64,000 bases of DNA from Hafnia psychrotolerans (GCF_014639435.1 NZ_BMFZ01000001.1:420748-484747), one strand, 5' to 3'. Shown: positions 1-10,976, counted from the stretch's first letter. Numbers and translations: made by a program. The notes: generated by a model from the letters alone, not told the origin.

Positions 1-1388
1 ACGACGGCTGGGTCAACAATCTGGATGCCTTTACCTAATTCAATACCCTGAGCGGCCGCGACGCGTTGAATCTCGTCTGGGTTGCCCAGCAGTACGCACT
101 CTGCAATACCACGTTCAGCACACAGCGACGCGGCTTTTACAGTGCGGGGTTCGTCGCCTTCCGGCAGTACGATACGTTTGTTAGCCGTGCGGGCCAGTTC
201 AGTCAACTGATAGCGGAACGCTGGCGGAGAGAGGCGTCGTGAACGCTCTGAATGGGCGCTCAGAGAATTGATCCAGTCGCTGTTGATGTGTGAAGCCACA
301 TACTGTTGCAGCTTCTCAACGCGCTGGTGATCATCCGCAGGGACTTCCAGATTGAAGCTCTGCAGGCTGAGCGAGGTCTGCCAGGTATTCGTTTCAACCA
401 TAAACACCGGCAGCCCAGTTTTGAAAGCACGTTCACACAGCGTGTTGATGCGATCATCAATGTCGTAACCACCGGTCAATAGAATTGCGCCAATTTCAAC
501 GCCGTTCATTGCGGCAAGGCAGGCTGAAACCAGCACATCCGGACGGTCCGCAGAGGTAACCAGCAGTGAGCCCGGACGGAAGTGTTCCAGCATGTGCGGA
601 ATACTGCGCGCGCAGAAGGTGACAGATTTCACACGACGAGTTTGTATATCGCCTTCATTAATAATGCGGGCATTCAGGTGCTTCGCCATATCGATTGCGC
701 GAGTAGCAATCAGTTCAAAGCTCCATGGAATGCAGCCCAGCACCGGAAGCGGACTGTTAGCAAACAGCTGGCTTGGGTCAACGTTGGCCACGCTGGCTTT
801 GGTGGAGTCATCGAAGATTTCTGACAGATCCGGGCGTGTACGGCCTTGCTCATCAACCGGGGCATTCAGTTTATTGATGATAACGCCGGTGATGTTTTTG
901 TTTTTGCTGCCACCGAAGCTACTGCTGGCCAGTTCGATTCGTTCTTTCAACTGGGCCGGAGAGTCATTACCCAGCGCGATAACAAACACGATTTCAGCAT
1001 TCAGTGTTTTGGCAATTTCGTAGTTCAGTGCGTTGGCAAACTGATGTTTGCGTGTTGGCACTAAACCTTCAACCAGCACCACTTCGGCGTCTTTGGTATT
1101 TTCGTGATAACGGGCAATGATCTCTTCCATCAGTACGTCTTGCTGGTTTGAACCTAGCAACGTTTCCACATGGCTCATTTTCAGCGGTTCCGCTGCCGGA
1201 ACGTTGGAGTTGGCGCGGATAATGGTGGTGGTCTGATCGGGTGTATCGCCGCCAGTGCGCGGCTGAGCGATAGGTTTGAAGATGCTCAGGCTAACGCCTT
1301 TTTGTTCCATGGCGCGGATCACACCAAGACTGACACTGGTCAGACCGACGCTGGTGCCTGTAGGGATCAACATAATTGTACGGGACAC
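1..1388 (-). CDS. pta: Phosphate acetyltransferase, N-terminal two thirds (3' end outside window)
   Basis: Cytoplasmic enzyme that interconverts acetyl-CoA and acetyl phosphate, working with AckA. The start is a GTG at 1388; the protein begins [20 protein letters not shown], the same start and sequence type as E. coli Pta. About 462 of the roughly 714 family residues are visible: an N-terminal P-loop-like domain ([13 protein letters not shown]), then the DRTGG domain region. Most of the C-terminal catalytic phosphotransacetylase domain lies beyond the left edge. It follows ackA by 191 bases in the same direction, but a strong hairpin terminator lies between, so pta is probably transcribed partly by read-through and partly from its own promoter. 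Identity is secure; the truncation is only the window edge. Confidence 0.96.
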   Translation of the reverse strand, partial: MSRTIMLIPTGTSVGLTSVSLGVIRAMEQKGVSLSIFKPIAQPRTGGDTPDQTTTIIRANSNVPAAEPLKMSHVETLLGSNQQDVLMEEIIARYHENTKDAEVVLVEGLVPTRKHQFANALNYEIAKTLNAEIVFVIALGNDSPAQLKERIELASSSFGGSKNKNITGVIINKLNAPVDEQGRTRPDLSEIFDDSTKASVANVDPSQLFANSPLPVLGCIPWSFELIATRAIDMAKHLNARIINEGDIQTRRVKSVTFCARSIPHMLEHFRPGSLLVTSADRPDVLVSACLAAMNGVEIGAILLTGGYDIDDRINTLCERAFKTGLPVFMVETNTWQTSLSLQSFNLEVPADDHQRVEKLQQYVASHINSDWINSLSAHSERSRRLSPPAFRYQLTELARTANKRIVLPEGDEPRTVKAASLCAERGIAECVLLGNPDEIQRVAAAQGIELGKGIQIVDPAV

Positions 1389-1542
1389 GGCTAAACCTCT
1401 CTGGTTTGCCAGACGAAGCATAACCCGGTGGGGAAGGGGCTGCGCGGATTCGCTATCCTGTATTTGAACAGGTCACGATGGGGACTTTACGCTGGCTGCT
1501 TCCGGACTGGCTACGCTCGCCTGTTATGAAAAATTGTTATGT

Positions 1543-1569
1543 AAAAAACTGCCAGCAGACGCTGGCAGT
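1543..1569 (-). terminator. Intrinsic terminator or attenuator between ackA and pta
   Basis: On the minus strand a perfect 9-bp stem (ACTGCCAGC / GCTGGCAGT, 1548-1556 with 1561-1569) with a 4-base loop is followed at once by six T residues (complement of 1543-1548). It begins 11 bases after the ackA stop codon. By shape it is a factor-independent terminator that would lower pta transcription relative to ackA. Confidence 0.8.
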
Positions 1570-1579
1570 GGATGCAATA

Positions 1580-2782
1580 TTATGCGGTCAGACGGGCGGC
1601 ATCTTGAGCAATAACCAGCTCTTCGTTGGTTGGGATAACCAGCGCGGCGCGAGTGCCTTCTTTGTTGATGGCACCGGATTTGCCGAAGCGTGCAGCAAGG
1701 TTGCGTTCGTGATCAACTTCAAAGCCCAGCAGGCCAAGTTTCGCCAGAGACAGCTCGCGCACCATGGCTGCGTTTTCGCCGATACCGCCGGTGAAGACAA
1801 CCGCGTCCAGACGACCTTCCATCAGTGACGTGTAGCTAGCGATGTATTTCGCCAGACGGTGACAGAAGACGTCCATCGCGCGTTTGGCATCTTCTTTGGT
1901 TGCGTAGTTGTCTTCAACATAACGACAATCACTGGTGACTTCAGTCAGGCCCAGCAGACCAGACTCTTTGGTAAGCAGCTTGTTGATTTGATCAACACTC
2001 ATGCCAAGTGCGTCATGCAGATGGAAGATGATCGCCGGGTCGATGTCACCGCTGCGGGTCCCCATCACCAGACCTTCCAGCGGGGTCAGACCCATAGAAG
2101 TATCTACGCATTTACCGTTACGGATTGCGCTGACGGAACCGCCGTTACCCAAGTGGCAAGTGATCAGATTCACTTCGTCCACTGGCTTGTTGAGCATTTT
2201 TGCAGCTTCCTGCATCACGTAGAAGTGACTGGTGCCGTGTGCGCCATAACGACGGATGTGATGATCGCGATATAGGCTGTACGGGAGTGCATAAAGATAT
2301 GACTCTTCCGGCATGGTCTGATGGAATGCTGTGTCAAAGACTGCTACATTTTTATCAGCAAGTTTCGGGAAGGATTTCAAGGCTTCAGCGATGCCAATCA
2401 GGTGCGCGGGGTTATGCAGTGGTGCAAACGGAATAGATTCTTTGATACCCTGAATCACTGCTTCATTGATGAGCATTGATTTCGTCAGTTTTTCGCCGCC
2501 GTGAACGATGCGGTGGCCTATGGCAACCAGTTCAGCAGACAGTTCAGGTTTTTGCGACAGGATGTTGTTAACAATGTATTTAAGCGCTTCACTGTGCGCA
2601 GCACCGGCACCTAAAGCGGCCTCTTCTTTTTTGCCGTCCATTTTCCACTTAAGGCGGGCTTCCGGCAGGTGGAAACATTCGGCCAAACCTGAAATGTGCT
2701 CTTCGCCGTTCACTGCATCAATGATGGCGAACTTAAGGGAAGAACTGCCACAGTTAAGAACCAGAACAAGCTTACTCGACAT
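1580..2782 (-). CDS. ackA: Acetate kinase
   Basis: Reversible transfer of phosphate between acetyl phosphate and acetate, giving ATP during overflow metabolism and acting as a source of acetyl phosphate for response regulators. The 400-residue protein has the ASKHA-fold family signatures: [14 protein letters not shown] near the N-terminus, the HRIVHGG motif, [11 protein letters not shown], and the C-terminal nucleotide-binding [15 protein letters not shown]. Length equals that of E. coli AckA. It is the first gene of the ackA-pta pair and is divergent from yfbV across a 535-base gap that must hold both promoters. No oddities seen. Confidence 0.98.
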   Translation of the reverse strand: MSSKLVLVLNCGSSSLKFAIIDAVNGEEHISGLAECFHLPEARLKWKMDGKKEEAALGAGAAHSEALKYIVNNILSQKPELSAELVAIGHRIVHGGEKLTKSMLINEAVIQGIKESIPFAPLHNPAHLIGIAEALKSFPKLADKNVAVFDTAFHQTMPEESYLYALPYSLYRDHHIRRYGAHGTSHFYVMQEAAKMLNKPVDEVNLITCHLGNGGSVSAIRNGKCVDTSMGLTPLEGLVMGTRSGDIDPAIIFHLHDALGMSVDQINKLLTKESGLLGLTEVTSDCRYVEDNYATKEDAKRAMDVFCHRLAKYIASYTSLMEGRLDAVVFTGGIGENAAMVRELSLAKLGLLGFEVDHERNLAARFGKSGAINKEGTRAALVIPTNEELVIAQDAARLTA

Positions 2783-3317
2783 GGAAGTACCTATTGATAG
2801 TTGGTGTTGTATAGTAAATAAACAATACGCGTGGTTAATAAATCGTCAGGTTGACACCAAGCGTAGCGCATAATGAGTCTGGTAATTATGATTCGTATCA
2901 TGCCAGACAACCAAAACCAGCATGCCAATGAAAAAGATGAAGAATCACTCACGTTAATAAAGGTCTGCACTTTATAGAACAAAAGTTATACTGGCTATGG
3001 TCACAATGTACCGGTTATCTGTTCTTCAGAATGTTATTTTTTAGTGTTGTTTATTTGTAAAAACACTAACAAATAAGACTCTATTTAGTTACAAAACACC
3101 CTTTGCAGAAGCAATATTATATCAGCTTGCTGTAAAAACGGGTTTAGGGGCGTCAAACCGCGATTAGACAGGATGTGGCTGTTGATCAAAAGCCCCGATT
3201 TTGCTGGCACAGGATACCGATTGTGCCCGCAAAAACAAAATATATTTAATTGGGTTAAAATCCCGTTTGTTTTTTAAAACTATTTTTTAATTTTTATAGG
3301 TGAAGTTGAGGTTCATT
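2783..3317. other. Divergent ackA / yfbV promoter region, no gene seen
   Basis: An AT-rich gap of 535 bases between two divergent genes. I see no credible reading frame on either strand. It contains several A/T tracts and a short inverted repeat near 3042-3068 (AGTGTT / AACACT). No promoter could be assigned with confidence. A GAGG sequence at 3309-3312 is the ribosome site for yfbV. Confidence 0.6.
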
Positions 3318-3773
3318 ATGACCAGTAAGCCATCAGGTTCTGTCAGTTGGTTTCAGGTTTTCCAGCGCGGACAGCATTACATGAAAACCTGGCCATCCGA
3401 TAAGCGTCTGGCGCCTGTATTTCCTGAGAACCGCATCTCGACAGCGACGCGTTTTGCGGTGCGCTTTATGCCACCATTGGCTGTCTTCACATTAACCTGG
3501 CAGATTGCCCTTGGAGGCCAGCTTGGCCCGGCGGCAGCGACATCTATCTTCGCTTGTAGCCTACCGATGCAGGGGCTCTGGTGGCTGGGTCGCCGATCAC
3601 TTACCCCTTTGCCTCCCACTTTACTCGGCTGGTTCCATGATGTGCGTCAAAAATTGGTAGAGGCCGGGCAGGCGCTGGCACCTATAGAGGGAACGCCCAC
3701 TTACCAGTCGCTGGCCGATGTGTTGAAGCGTGCTTTCAAACAACTGGACAAAACCTTTCTGGACGATATTTAA
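3318..3773 (+). CDS. yfbV: UPF0208 inner-membrane protein YfbV
   Basis: Small membrane protein of 151 residues, the same length as E. coli YfbV. Two hydrophobic segments lie around residues 42-62 ([20 protein letters not shown]) and 65-90, and the C-terminus [15 protein letters not shown] is the conserved family tail. I chose the ATG at 3318 rather than an in-frame GTG at 3300 because a GAGG ribosome site lies just before it and the length then matches the family. The family has been linked in E. coli to chromosome macrodomain organisation, but its biochemical role is not established. Confidence 0.93.
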   Translation: MTSKPSGSVSWFQVFQRGQHYMKTWPSDKRLAPVFPENRISTATRFAVRFMPPLAVFTLTWQIALGGQLGPAAATSIFACSLPMQGLWWLGRRSLTPLPPTLLGWFHDVRQKLVEAGQALAPIEGTPTYQSLADVLKRAFKQLDKTFLDDI

Positions 3774-3795
3774 CGGATGCTGCGGCATCCGTTTT
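3772..3795 (+). terminator. Hairpin terminator after yfbV
   Basis: A 9-bp stem, AACGGATGC (3772-3780) with GCATCCGTT (3785-3793), overlaps the yfbV stop codon and ends in four T residues. It probably separates yfbV from yfbU; the short T run makes it of moderate strength. Confidence 0.6.
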
Positions 3796-3951
3796 ACTCA
3801 ATGCGGCTTTTGCATGTTCATTGAGGCTTCTTAATTAAATGCATTTCAACTCAGTTTATGGGTTCAAATCAAAGAATGCTTAGCTTGCGATTTCGCACAA
3901 GTTTGCCCTGTGCCATTCTTCGGTCATTATGCAGACAAGAGGAGTTTCACG

Positions 3952-4446
3952 ATGGAAATGACAAACGCTCAACGCCTGATTTTATCCAATCAATATAAAA
4001 TGATGACAATGCTGGATCCGGATAACGTTGACCGATATCGCCGGCTACAAACCGTGATCGAGCGTGGTTTTGGGCTGCAGATGCGTGAACTCGATCGTGA
4101 CTTTGGTGAGTTGTCAGAAGAGACCTGCCGTATTGTCATCAACGTCATGGAAATGCACCACGCAATGCAGGTTTCATGGACCCACATTAAAGATACTCAA
4201 GGTATAGATCGCCGCCGTTTGGATTTTCTTGGCTTCGATGCTGCGACTGAATCCCGTTATCTCAGCTATGTACGTTTTATGGTTAACACGGAAGGGCGCT
4301 ACACCGATTTTGATTCTGGAACGCACGGTTTTAATTCCCAAACCAAGATGTGGGAGAAGTATCAGCGCATGTTGGCCATCTGGCTGGCATGTCCTCGCCA
4401 GTATCATTTGAGCGCGGTTGAGATCGCACAAATTATTAACGCCTGA
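3952..4446 (+). CDS. yfbU: YfbU family protein
   Basis: Cytoplasmic protein of 164 residues beginning [20 protein letters not shown], the same length and start as E. coli YfbU. The ATG at 3952 has an AGAGGAG ribosome site 8 bases upstream; an earlier in-frame start at 3910 lacks one. The protein is mostly helical with no membrane segment. In E. coli YfbU has been reported among proteins whose overproduction harms cells, but no molecular function is established. It lies 26 bases before yfbT and may be co-transcribed with it. Confidence 0.93.
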   Translation: MEMTNAQRLILSNQYKMMTMLDPDNVDRYRRLQTVIERGFGLQMRELDRDFGELSEETCRIVINVMEMHHAMQVSWTHIKDTQGIDRRRLDFLGFDAATESRYLSYVRFMVNTEGRYTDFDSGTHGFNSQTKMWEKYQRMLAIWLACPRQYHLSAVEIAQIINA

Positions 4447-4472
4447 AATTAAAAATTTAAAGGAGCTTGCCT

Positions 4473-5126
4473 GTGCTTTGCAAAGGGTTCTTGTTTGATC
4501 TTGATGGAACGTTAGTGGACTCACTACCCGCGGTAGAACGAGCGTGGATCAGTTGGGCGCTGAGTCGTGGGCTTGCTCCACAAGAAGTACTGGCGTTTAT
4601 TCACGGCAAACAGGCGATAACTTCTTTACGTCATTTTATGCCGGGCGAAAGTGAAGAGAGAATTCAGCGCGAATTTCTCAAACTTGAGCAGATGGAAGCG
4701 TCTGATACCGAAGGTGTCACCGCGCTTCCGGGCGCACATGTGTTGCTTAGTGAACTGAACCGCCAGAATATCCCCTGGGCGATTGTTACCTCGGGTTCAG
4801 TTCCGGTAGCGCATGCGCGTCACGGTGCCGCTCATTTGCCAAGACCGGCGGTGTTTATTACTGCTGAACAGGTAAAACGGGGTAAACCTCAGCCAGATGC
4901 CTATCTGCTGGGTGCGGAACGATTGGGTCTGGCGCCGGAAGATTGCGTGGTGGTCGAAGATGCTGCTGCAGGCGTTATGTCTGGTCTTGCTGCTGGTTGC
5001 CAAGTGATCGCCGTGAATGCGCCCTCCGATACGCCGGGAATGGATCGGGTTGATATGATCCTGACTACGCTGGAAGTGCTGCTGGTTGAAGCGAACGGGC
5101 AGACTGTCTGCGTGAGCCTGCGCTAA
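4473..5126 (+). CDS. yfbT: HAD-superfamily sugar-phosphate phosphatase YfbT (HxpA)
   Basis: Phosphatase of the haloacid dehalogenase superfamily; the E. coli homologue removes phosphate from sugar phosphates and polyol phosphates. Seen motifs: motif I FLFDLDGTLVDS with the nucleophile and acid aspartates, motif II VTSGS, the lysine in KRGKPQPDAY (motif III), and motif IV VVVEDAAAG. I chose the GTG at 4473, giving MLCKGFLFDL and 217 residues, because AGGAG at 4461-4465 is correctly spaced for it; a TTG at 4467 would be only one base from that site. A strong terminator follows. Confidence 0.93.
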   Translation: MLCKGFLFDLDGTLVDSLPAVERAWISWALSRGLAPQEVLAFIHGKQAITSLRHFMPGESEERIQREFLKLEQMEASDTEGVTALPGAHVLLSELNRQNIPWAIVTSGSVPVAHARHGAAHLPRPAVFITAEQVKRGKPQPDAYLLGAERLGLAPEDCVVVEDAAAGVMSGLAAGCQVIAVNAPSDTPGMDRVDMILTTLEVLLVEANGQTVCVSLR

Positions 5127-5166
5127 TTTACGGCATGCTGTTTAAAACAACAATTTCGTTGACATC

Positions 5167-5190
5167 AACCCCGCATTGGCGGGGTTTTTT
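5167..5190 (+). terminator. Intrinsic terminator after yfbT
   Basis: An 8-bp stem AACCCCGC / GCGGGGTT (5167-5174 with 5179-5186) with a 4-base loop ATTG, running into six T residues to 5190. A textbook factor-independent terminator ending the yfbU-yfbT unit. Confidence 0.88.
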
Positions 5191-5261
5191 ATGGCATTCT
5201 TGAATATACGCTTTACCTGCTTTTGTCGCTTTTACCTTCTCATTACAAAGGGAGCCTTGTT

Positions 5262-7094
5262 TTGACCAGTGAACTGATTTGGGTATTGACGCTACTGGCG
5301 GCAGCGATAGTACTTTTTGCCAGCAACAAACTGCGGATGGACGTGGTCGCCCTGTTGGTGATTATCGCTTTTGTGATGAGCGGAACTCTGACGCTCAATG
5401 AAGCCATGGCAGGATTCAGTGACCCGAACGTGATCTTGATCGCTGCACTATTTGTGGTCGGTCATGGTCTGGTTCGCACCGGCATTGCCTGGCAGGTCGG
5501 GGAATGGTTGATGAAAGTTGCTGGTAACAGTGAAACCCGCATGTTGGTTTTATTGATGCTGACCGTTGCCGGACTCGGTGCGTTTATGAGTTCAACCGGC
5601 GTGGTGGCAATTTTTATCCCCGTGGTACTGAATGTCTCAGCAAAAATGAAAACCGCTCCGGCGCGACTGATGATGCCAATGAGTTTTGCTGGCCTTATCA
5701 GCGGCATGATGACCTTGGTTGCCACGCCGCCCAATATGGTAGTGAACAGCGAGTTGCTGCATGAAGGATTTGATGGGTTTGGATTTTTTGGCGTAACTCC
5801 GGTAGGTCTGGTGGTGTTGTTTATGGGTGTCGGCTATATGTTACTAGCGCGGGGATGGCTCTCATCTGAGAACGGTGCTGTACAAAAAGAGACCTGGCAG
5901 CGGCGTACTTTTCGAGATCTTATTCGCGATTACCGCCTTACCGGCAGGGCGCGCCGGATGGCGATACGTCCGGGTTCTCCGCTGGCAGGCAAAGCACTTG
6001 ACGATCTACATTTACGCTCGCGATACGGTGCCAATGTGGTGGGCATCGAGCGCTGGCGAAAATTCCGCCGGGTAATGGTTAGCGCCACCGGCAACACTGA
6101 ACTTCGTGCTCGCGATGTCTTGTTGCTCGACATGTCGGATAGTGAAATTTCCATCCGTCAGTTCTGTGTTGATGAACAGCTTGAGCCGATGGTGCTACGC
6201 GGCGAGTATTTCTCAGAACAGTCGCGCGACGTCGGCATGGCCGAAGTGTCATTGATCCCCGATTCAGAACTTCTGGGTAAAAGCCTGCGTCAGGTCGGTT
6301 TCCGGTCACGTTATGGTTTGAACGTTGTAGGCATACGCCGTCAGGGTGAGGTGCTGGAAGGTAAGTTGGTTGATGAGGCGCTGCAACTTGGCGACATGCT
6401 GCTGGTGATAGGTGACTGGAAACTCATTCGCCAACTGCAACAGCAGATGCATGATTTTGTCGTATTAAACCTGCCTGCTGAGGTCGATGATGTTGCTCCG
6501 GCAGTTAGCCAGGCACCGCATGCCCTTTTTTGTTTGGCGTTAATGGTCGCGTTGATGCTTACCGACGAAGTACCCAATGTCATTGCGGCTATCGCTGCCT
6601 GCCTGCTCATGGGTAAATTCCGTTGTATCACGATGGAAGGGGCGTACAAGTCAATTCACTGGCCAAGTTTACTGCTGATTGTTGGCATGATGCCGTTTGC
6701 GCTGGCGCTCCAGAAAACCGGTGGGATTGCGTTAATCGTGCAGGGATTAATGGGGATCAGCGGAGGACATGGCCCACATATTATGCTACTCAGTTTGTTC
6801 ATCCTGTGCGCCATCACTGGCCTGTTTATTTCAAATACGGCCACTGCGGTTCTGATGGCTCCTATCGCTATCGCCACGGCGCAACAGATGGGATTATCGC
6901 CATATCCCTTTACTATGATCGTCGCTATTGCCGCCTCAGCGGCCTTTATGACCCCGGTTTCATCACCGGTAAATACCCTGGTGATGGGGCCAGGAAATTA
7001 CCGCTTTAGCGACTTCGTCCGGATTGGCGTGCCTTTTACTTTGATCGTGATGGCCGTTAGTATCCTGCTGGTGCCGGTTCTGTTCCCATTCTGA
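5262..7094 (+). CDS. yfbS: SLC13/DASS-type transporter with two central RCK_C domains, YfbS
   Basis: Predicted inner-membrane anion or carboxylate transporter of 610 residues, the same length as E. coli YfbS. Order of parts: membrane segments over residues 1-200 including the family signature [13 protein letters not shown] and [12 protein letters not shown]; two cytoplasmic TrkA-C/RCK_C modules over about 210-400 (repeated pattern [20 protein letters not shown] and [20 protein letters not shown]); then a second membrane half ending with [17 protein letters not shown]. The TTG at 5262 is chosen because AAAGGGAG lies 7 bases before it and the length then fits the family; an upstream TTG at 5223 has no ribosome site. 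Substrate unknown. Confidence 0.93.
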   Translation: MTSELIWVLTLLAAAIVLFASNKLRMDVVALLVIIAFVMSGTLTLNEAMAGFSDPNVILIAALFVVGHGLVRTGIAWQVGEWLMKVAGNSETRMLVLLMLTVAGLGAFMSSTGVVAIFIPVVLNVSAKMKTAPARLMMPMSFAGLISGMMTLVATPPNMVVNSELLHEGFDGFGFFGVTPVGLVVLFMGVGYMLLARGWLSSENGAVQKETWQRRTFRDLIRDYRLTGRARRMAIRPGSPLAGKALDDLHLRSRYGANVVGIERWRKFRRVMVSATGNTELRARDVLLLDMSDSEISIRQFCVDEQLEPMVLRGEYFSEQSRDVGMAEVSLIPDSELLGKSLRQVGFRSRYGLNVVGIRRQGEVLEGKLVDEALQLGDMLLVIGDWKLIRQLQQQMHDFVVLNLPAEVDDVAPAVSQAPHALFCLALMVALMLTDEVPNVIAAIAACLLMGKFRCITMEGAYKSIHWPSLLLIVGMMPFALALQKTGGIALIVQGLMGISGGHGPHIMLLSLFILCAITGLFISNTATAVLMAPIAIATAQQMGLSPYPFTMIVAIAASAAFMTPVSSPVNTLVMGPGNYRFSDFVRIGVPFTLIVMAVSILLVPVLFPF

Positions 7095-7100
7095 TGCATT

Positions 7101-7700
7101 TCAGAGTGGCGAATCCTGGCTGATTTCGTCCAGCGACAAGCTGAAGCTTGGAATGAAGACTTCCATGAAATAGTCCATTTCCGGGCTTTGGCGCAATGCG
7201 AGGGTTTTTTCCAGGCGCGCCTTTGCCAGCGTGAATTCGGTGTTCCCTGCGGACAGTTCCTCGAGGCACTTCAGATAAGCGCAAAGCGAATCAGCCTGCT
7301 TCACCGTCAATTTCTCCTGCTCGCTGTAATAATGCTCATCAATCAGCGAGCGGAAATCAGCCTGAAGCTCTGCTGGCAGCATGTCGATCATCTTCTGCTG
7401 GGCAATTTTCTCTATCTTTTTGTATTCATGCGCAATTTGCGGATTGTAATACTTAATTGGCGTCGGCATATCGCCCGTCAACACCTCACTGGCATCGTGG
7501 TACATCGCCAGCAATGCTACGCGTTCCACATTCAGATGGCCGCCAAATTTTCGGTTTTTGATAACGGCCAGCGCATGGGCGACAAAAGCGACCTGCAAAC
7601 TGTGTTCGGAGACATTTTCAGTACGCACATTGCGCATTAGTGGCCAGCGGCCAATCAGTTTCAAACGGGATAAGTAGGCAAAAAAGTGGCTTTGGCTCAT
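7101..7700 (-). CDS. yfbR: 5'-deoxynucleotidase YfbR
   Basis: HD-domain phosphohydrolase that removes phosphate from deoxyribonucleoside 5'-monophosphates in the cytoplasm. The 199-residue length equals E. coli YfbR. Metal-binding HD-fold residues are visible: H in [14 protein letters not shown], the HD pair in [20 protein letters not shown], and the later D in [11 protein letters not shown]. It is convergent with yfbS, with only 6 bases between the two stop codons. Confidence 0.96.
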   Translation of the reverse strand: MSQSHFFAYLSRLKLIGRWPLMRNVRTENVSEHSLQVAFVAHALAVIKNRKFGGHLNVERVALLAMYHDASEVLTGDMPTPIKYYNPQIAHEYKKIEKIAQQKMIDMLPAELQADFRSLIDEHYYSEQEKLTVKQADSLCAYLKCLEELSAGNTEFTLAKARLEKTLALRQSPEMDYFMEVFIPSFSLSLDEISQDSPL

Positions 7701-7779
7701 AGGTCTCTCACAACAACAGCGAAGGAGGTTCTATTGTGTGCAGTGGCGCTGGGTTATGCAAAGGATTATGTGAAGAGAT

Positions 7780-7834
7780 ACGCGTCATCCTTCATGTTGC
7801 TGCTGTGTGCTGGGCAACCTGGAGGATGACGCGT
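7780..7834 (+). repeat. Perfect 11-bp inverted repeat between alaA and yfbR
   Basis: ACGCGTCATCC at 7780-7790 is repeated inverted at 7824-7834. The 33-base interior holds a second short stem, GTTGC (7796-7800) with GCAAC (7814-7818). The T run (7834-7838) lies on the plus strand, so it would terminate plus-strand transcripts running antisense into alaA, not the alaA message itself. It lies 11 bases beyond the alaA stop codon. Confidence 0.7.
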
Positions 7835-7845
7835 TTTTATCCTGA

Positions 7846-9060
7846 TTACTGGCGGTAGGTTTCGAGGAATCGACCGAGTTTATTGACGGCCATTTCCAGT
7901 TCATCAACGCGCGGCAGGGTGACGATACGCACGTGATCCGGATACGGCCAGTTAAACGCGGTGCCCTGAACCAGAAGGACTTTTTGCTGTAACAACAGGT
8001 CAAGAACCAATTTTTGGTCATCATGAATGTTAAAGCGTTTGGCGTCGATGCGTGGGAACATATACAGCGCGCCGCGGGGTTTAACACATGATACTCCTGG
8101 GATCTGATTGATCAGTTCCCAGGCTTTGTCGCGTTGTTCAAGTAGACGCCCGCCCGGTTGTATAAACTCGCTGATGCTCTGATAGCCGCCGAGTGCCGTC
8201 TGAATGGCATGCTGCATCGGGACATTGGCACAAAGACGCATCGACGCTAGCATCTCCAGCCCCTCGATATAGCCTTTAGCATGTTTTTTGGGTCCGTTAA
8301 GGACCATCCATCCCTGACGAAAACCTGCCACGCGGTAAGTCTTGGACAGACCGTTGAACGTGACTGTCAACAAGTCCGGTGCCAGCGCTGCAATGGAAAT
8401 ATGCTCGGCATCATCGTACAAAATTTTGTCGTAGATTTCATCTGAGAAGATAATCAAGTTATGCTCTCGGGCGATCTCGACGATCTCCATCAGCAACTCT
8501 TTGCTGTACACCGCGCCGGTAGGATTATTCGGGTTGATGATCACAATACCCCGGGTCCGCGGGGAGATTTTTGCACGGATATCATCAAGGTCTGGGAACC
8601 AGTCCGCCCCTTCATCACAGAGGTAATGGACAGCATTACCGCCGGAAAGTGATACTGCAGCAGTCCATAAAGGGTAGTCAGGCGCAGGAACCAACATTTC
8701 ATCGCCGGTGTTCAGCAGTGCCTGCATAGATTGCACGATCAGTTCTGAAACCCCATTGCCTATATAGATATCTTCAACGGTAATGTCACGCATGTCGCGC
8801 GCCTGATAATGCTGCATGATGGCTTTGCGGGCAGAGAAAAGGCCTTTCGAGTCACAATAGCCCTGGGCTGTCGGTAAGTTACGGATAACATCAACAAGAA
8901 TTTCATCAGGTGCATCAAAACCAAATGGCGCAGGGTTGCCAATATTGAGTTTGAGAACCTTATTACCTTCTTCTTCCAGACGTTTTGCTTCTTTGAGTAC
9001 CGGGCCGCGAATGTCGTAGCAGACGTTGTCCAGTTTGCGGGATTTTTCAATCGGGGACAT
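7846..9060 (-). CDS. alaA: Glutamate-pyruvate aminotransferase AlaA
   Basis: PLP-dependent class I aminotransferase that makes alanine from pyruvate and glutamate. It has 404 residues starting MSPIEKSRKLDNVCYDIRGP; this internal ATG at 9060 matches the family start, while upstream codons in frame to 9135 do not. Features seen: NIGNPAPFGFDAPDE, the NPNNPTGAVYSKE motif, the PLP lysine in NGLSKTYRVAGFRQGW and the substrate-binding arginine in DHVRIVTLP. It is divergent from lrhA across a 971-base gap, the same arrangement as in E. coli. Confidence 0.97.
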   Translation of the reverse strand: MSPIEKSRKLDNVCYDIRGPVLKEAKRLEEEGNKVLKLNIGNPAPFGFDAPDEILVDVIRNLPTAQGYCDSKGLFSARKAIMQHYQARDMRDITVEDIYIGNGVSELIVQSMQALLNTGDEMLVPAPDYPLWTAAVSLSGGNAVHYLCDEGADWFPDLDDIRAKISPRTRGIVIINPNNPTGAVYSKELLMEIVEIAREHNLIIFSDEIYDKILYDDAEHISIAALAPDLLTVTFNGLSKTYRVAGFRQGWMVLNGPKKHAKGYIEGLEMLASMRLCANVPMQHAIQTALGGYQSISEFIQPGGRLLEQRDKAWELINQIPGVSCVKPRGALYMFPRIDAKRFNIHDDQKLVLDLLLQQKVLLVQGTAFNWPYPDHVRIVTLPRVDELEMAVNKLGRFLETYRQ

Positions 9061-10031
9061 GTGAATGTGAGCCTTTTCTGTAAAGCCTGTTCTTCCCTGG
9101 CGCATGGTAGCCGTGGAACAAAGCGAAGGGCACAATTTACTCTCACCGGCTCTACTTTTGAAGGGGTATGCTTGGCTTTAGTGCAAAACATTAGATGTGG
9201 CATGGGTGGTGATGTATTATCTGGTTTTTTATTATTTACTTGGTTTGATTACCTTTTATTTTACTTAATGTAAGCATGATAAACCAAAGAAATGATACGT
9301 TACTGACCTTGCAGACAAGATGTTTCTGCTTTGCGGACGTGAAATACAAGTTGCCTAAGCTGATGGGGCGGGGTGATAAGGAAAAATTTAAAAAGTCAGG
9401 TAGGTTCTTAAGATTATGTTTAGTGGATAAAAGATATCCTAACGTGTTTATACCTAATTCTGTAAAACACTGGATAAATTAACAGATCGGAACAGTACTA
9501 CGTAAGTCTTACTCTTAAATTTGTAAGCAGGACTAATCAATATATTTTATTAAAACTTATTTTGAATAATATCAATAAATGTAGAAAATTCCGAAGCATG
9601 CTTTAGCTTAATGATCCCATCTTTCATGTGGTTTTCTAACGGGCTAAATGGAAAATCCATTAATAATTCAAATTAGAGGAATTATTAATTAATAAGCCTT
9701 ATGTGTACTCTGCATTGCGTCGCGGTTTTGTTGTGCAACAGTTGCTGAACAGCGCTCTGTTGCTAACTGTGCACCGGTATTGATTAATCAATAAAGTTCT
9801 CAAATCAGTAGTTCTAATCATTTCTGGTTATTTAAAATGAGAAAATATTAAGGCGTTTTGTACATGACGAGGGGCAATCCCCGATAATTTTTAGCCATAT
9901 TGCAGAAATATTTCTCATTTCTACTCAACTAATGAGTGAGTGCGTGCCATATCTGGTATTCTGAATTTGCGGGTACTTTACCGCATTAATCAGGGTAGCT
10001 TGTTATTAGATTTTAAAAGTGAAGAAAAACT
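9061..10031. other. Long alaA / lrhA regulatory gap, no gene seen
   Basis: This 971-base AT-rich interval contains two short open frames (9061-9273, 9276-9482) with no ribosome sites and no family resemblance. Visible structure includes a hairpin GCAACAG / CTGTTGC (9735-9741 with 9757-9763) and a small palindrome GTAAGTCTTAC near 9501. A long gap at this place is also known in E. coli, where lrhA has distant control sites; the control elements here could not be pinned down by eye. Confidence 0.6.
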
Positions 10032-10976
10032 ATGACAAATGCAAATCGTCCAATCCTTAATCTTGACCTTGATCTGCTGAGGACTTTTGTTGCAGTTGCT
10101 GATTTGAATACGTTTGCCGCCGCCGCAGCTGCAGTATGTCGTACTCAGTCAGCCGTCAGCCAACAGATGCAGCGTCTCGAACAACTGGTAGGGAAAGAGC
10201 TGTTTGCCAGACATGGACGTAATAAATTATTGACTGAACACGGAATTCAGCTACTGGGATATGCGCGGAAAATTCTGCGTTTTAACGATGAAGCCTGTAC
10301 TTCGCTTATGTATAGCAATGTACAGGGTGGCATCACCATTGGGGCCTCAGATGATACTGCAGATACCATTCTTCCCTTCCTCTTAAGCCGTGTAACCTCT
10401 GTGTATCCGAAGCTCTCGATTGACGTTAGGGTCAAACGCAGTCCGTTTATGCTGCCTATGTTGGAAAGTGAGGAAGTGGATCTGGCGATCACCACGATGA
10501 CGACGTCGGATCATCCGCATATAGTCTTACGTACATCGCCAACCTTATGGTACTGCTCTGCTGATTTTGCTTATCCGTCTGGTGATAGTGTGCCGCTGGT
10601 TTTGCTTGATGAACCGAGTCCTTACCGGTCTATGGCAATCGATTACCTTAATCAGGCAGGCATCCCATGGCGTATTGCTTACGTGGCCTCTACGTTATCG
10701 GCTATCCGTGCTGCTGTAAGAGCTGGCCTGGGTATTACCGCGCGACCGATTGAGATGATGAGCCCAGAATTGCGGGTTTTGGGTGATCAAGATGGCTTGC
10801 CGCGCCTGCCGGACACGCAGTATGTTCTTTATAAGAATGCACATAGTGAAAATGAATTGGCAATGGCAATTTTTAATGCCCTGGAACAGGGTAACGATCC
10901 CTATTCATTAAGTTCTTATGCTCAACGTCCGGCAGTGGATGACAATCAGATCATCGTCGCAAATCCTAAAATTTAA
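10032..10976 (+). CDS. lrhA: LysR-family transcriptional regulator LrhA
   Basis: Global regulator; in E. coli it represses flhDC (motility) and type 1 fimbriae and affects RpoS. The 314-residue protein has a LysR winged helix-turn-helix near residues 10-70 ([40 protein letters not shown]) and a co-inducer domain after about residue 95. The identification rests on this sequence and on its conserved place upstream of nuoA. In E. coli the Rcs phosphorelay, whose genes are also in this window, controls lrhA; a matching box was not found here. The ATG at 10032 is preceded by a GAAGAAA sequence. Confidence 0.93.
   Translation: MTNANRPILNLDLDLLRTFVAVADLNTFAAAAAAVCRTQSAVSQQMQRLEQLVGKELFARHGRNKLLTEHGIQLLGYARKILRFNDEACTSLMYSNVQGGITIGASDDTADTILPFLLSRVTSVYPKLSIDVRVKRSPFMLPMLESEEVDLAITTMTTSDHPHIVLRTSPTLWYCSADFAYPSGDSVPLVLLDEPSPYRSMAIDYLNQAGIPWRIAYVASTLSAIRAAVRAGLGITARPIEMMSPELRVLGDQDGLPRLPDTQYVLYKNAHSENELAMAIFNALEQGNDPYSLSSYAQRPAVDDNQIIVANPKI

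Noticed and set aside
9276-9482. 68-codon frame in the alaA-lrhA gap
   Set aside because: No ribosome site, rare-codon and low-complexity character, no recognisable family.
9061-10031. Search for an RcsB box upstream of lrhA
   Set aside because: Control of lrhA by Rcs is known in E. coli, but no sequence here fits the consensus well enough to report.
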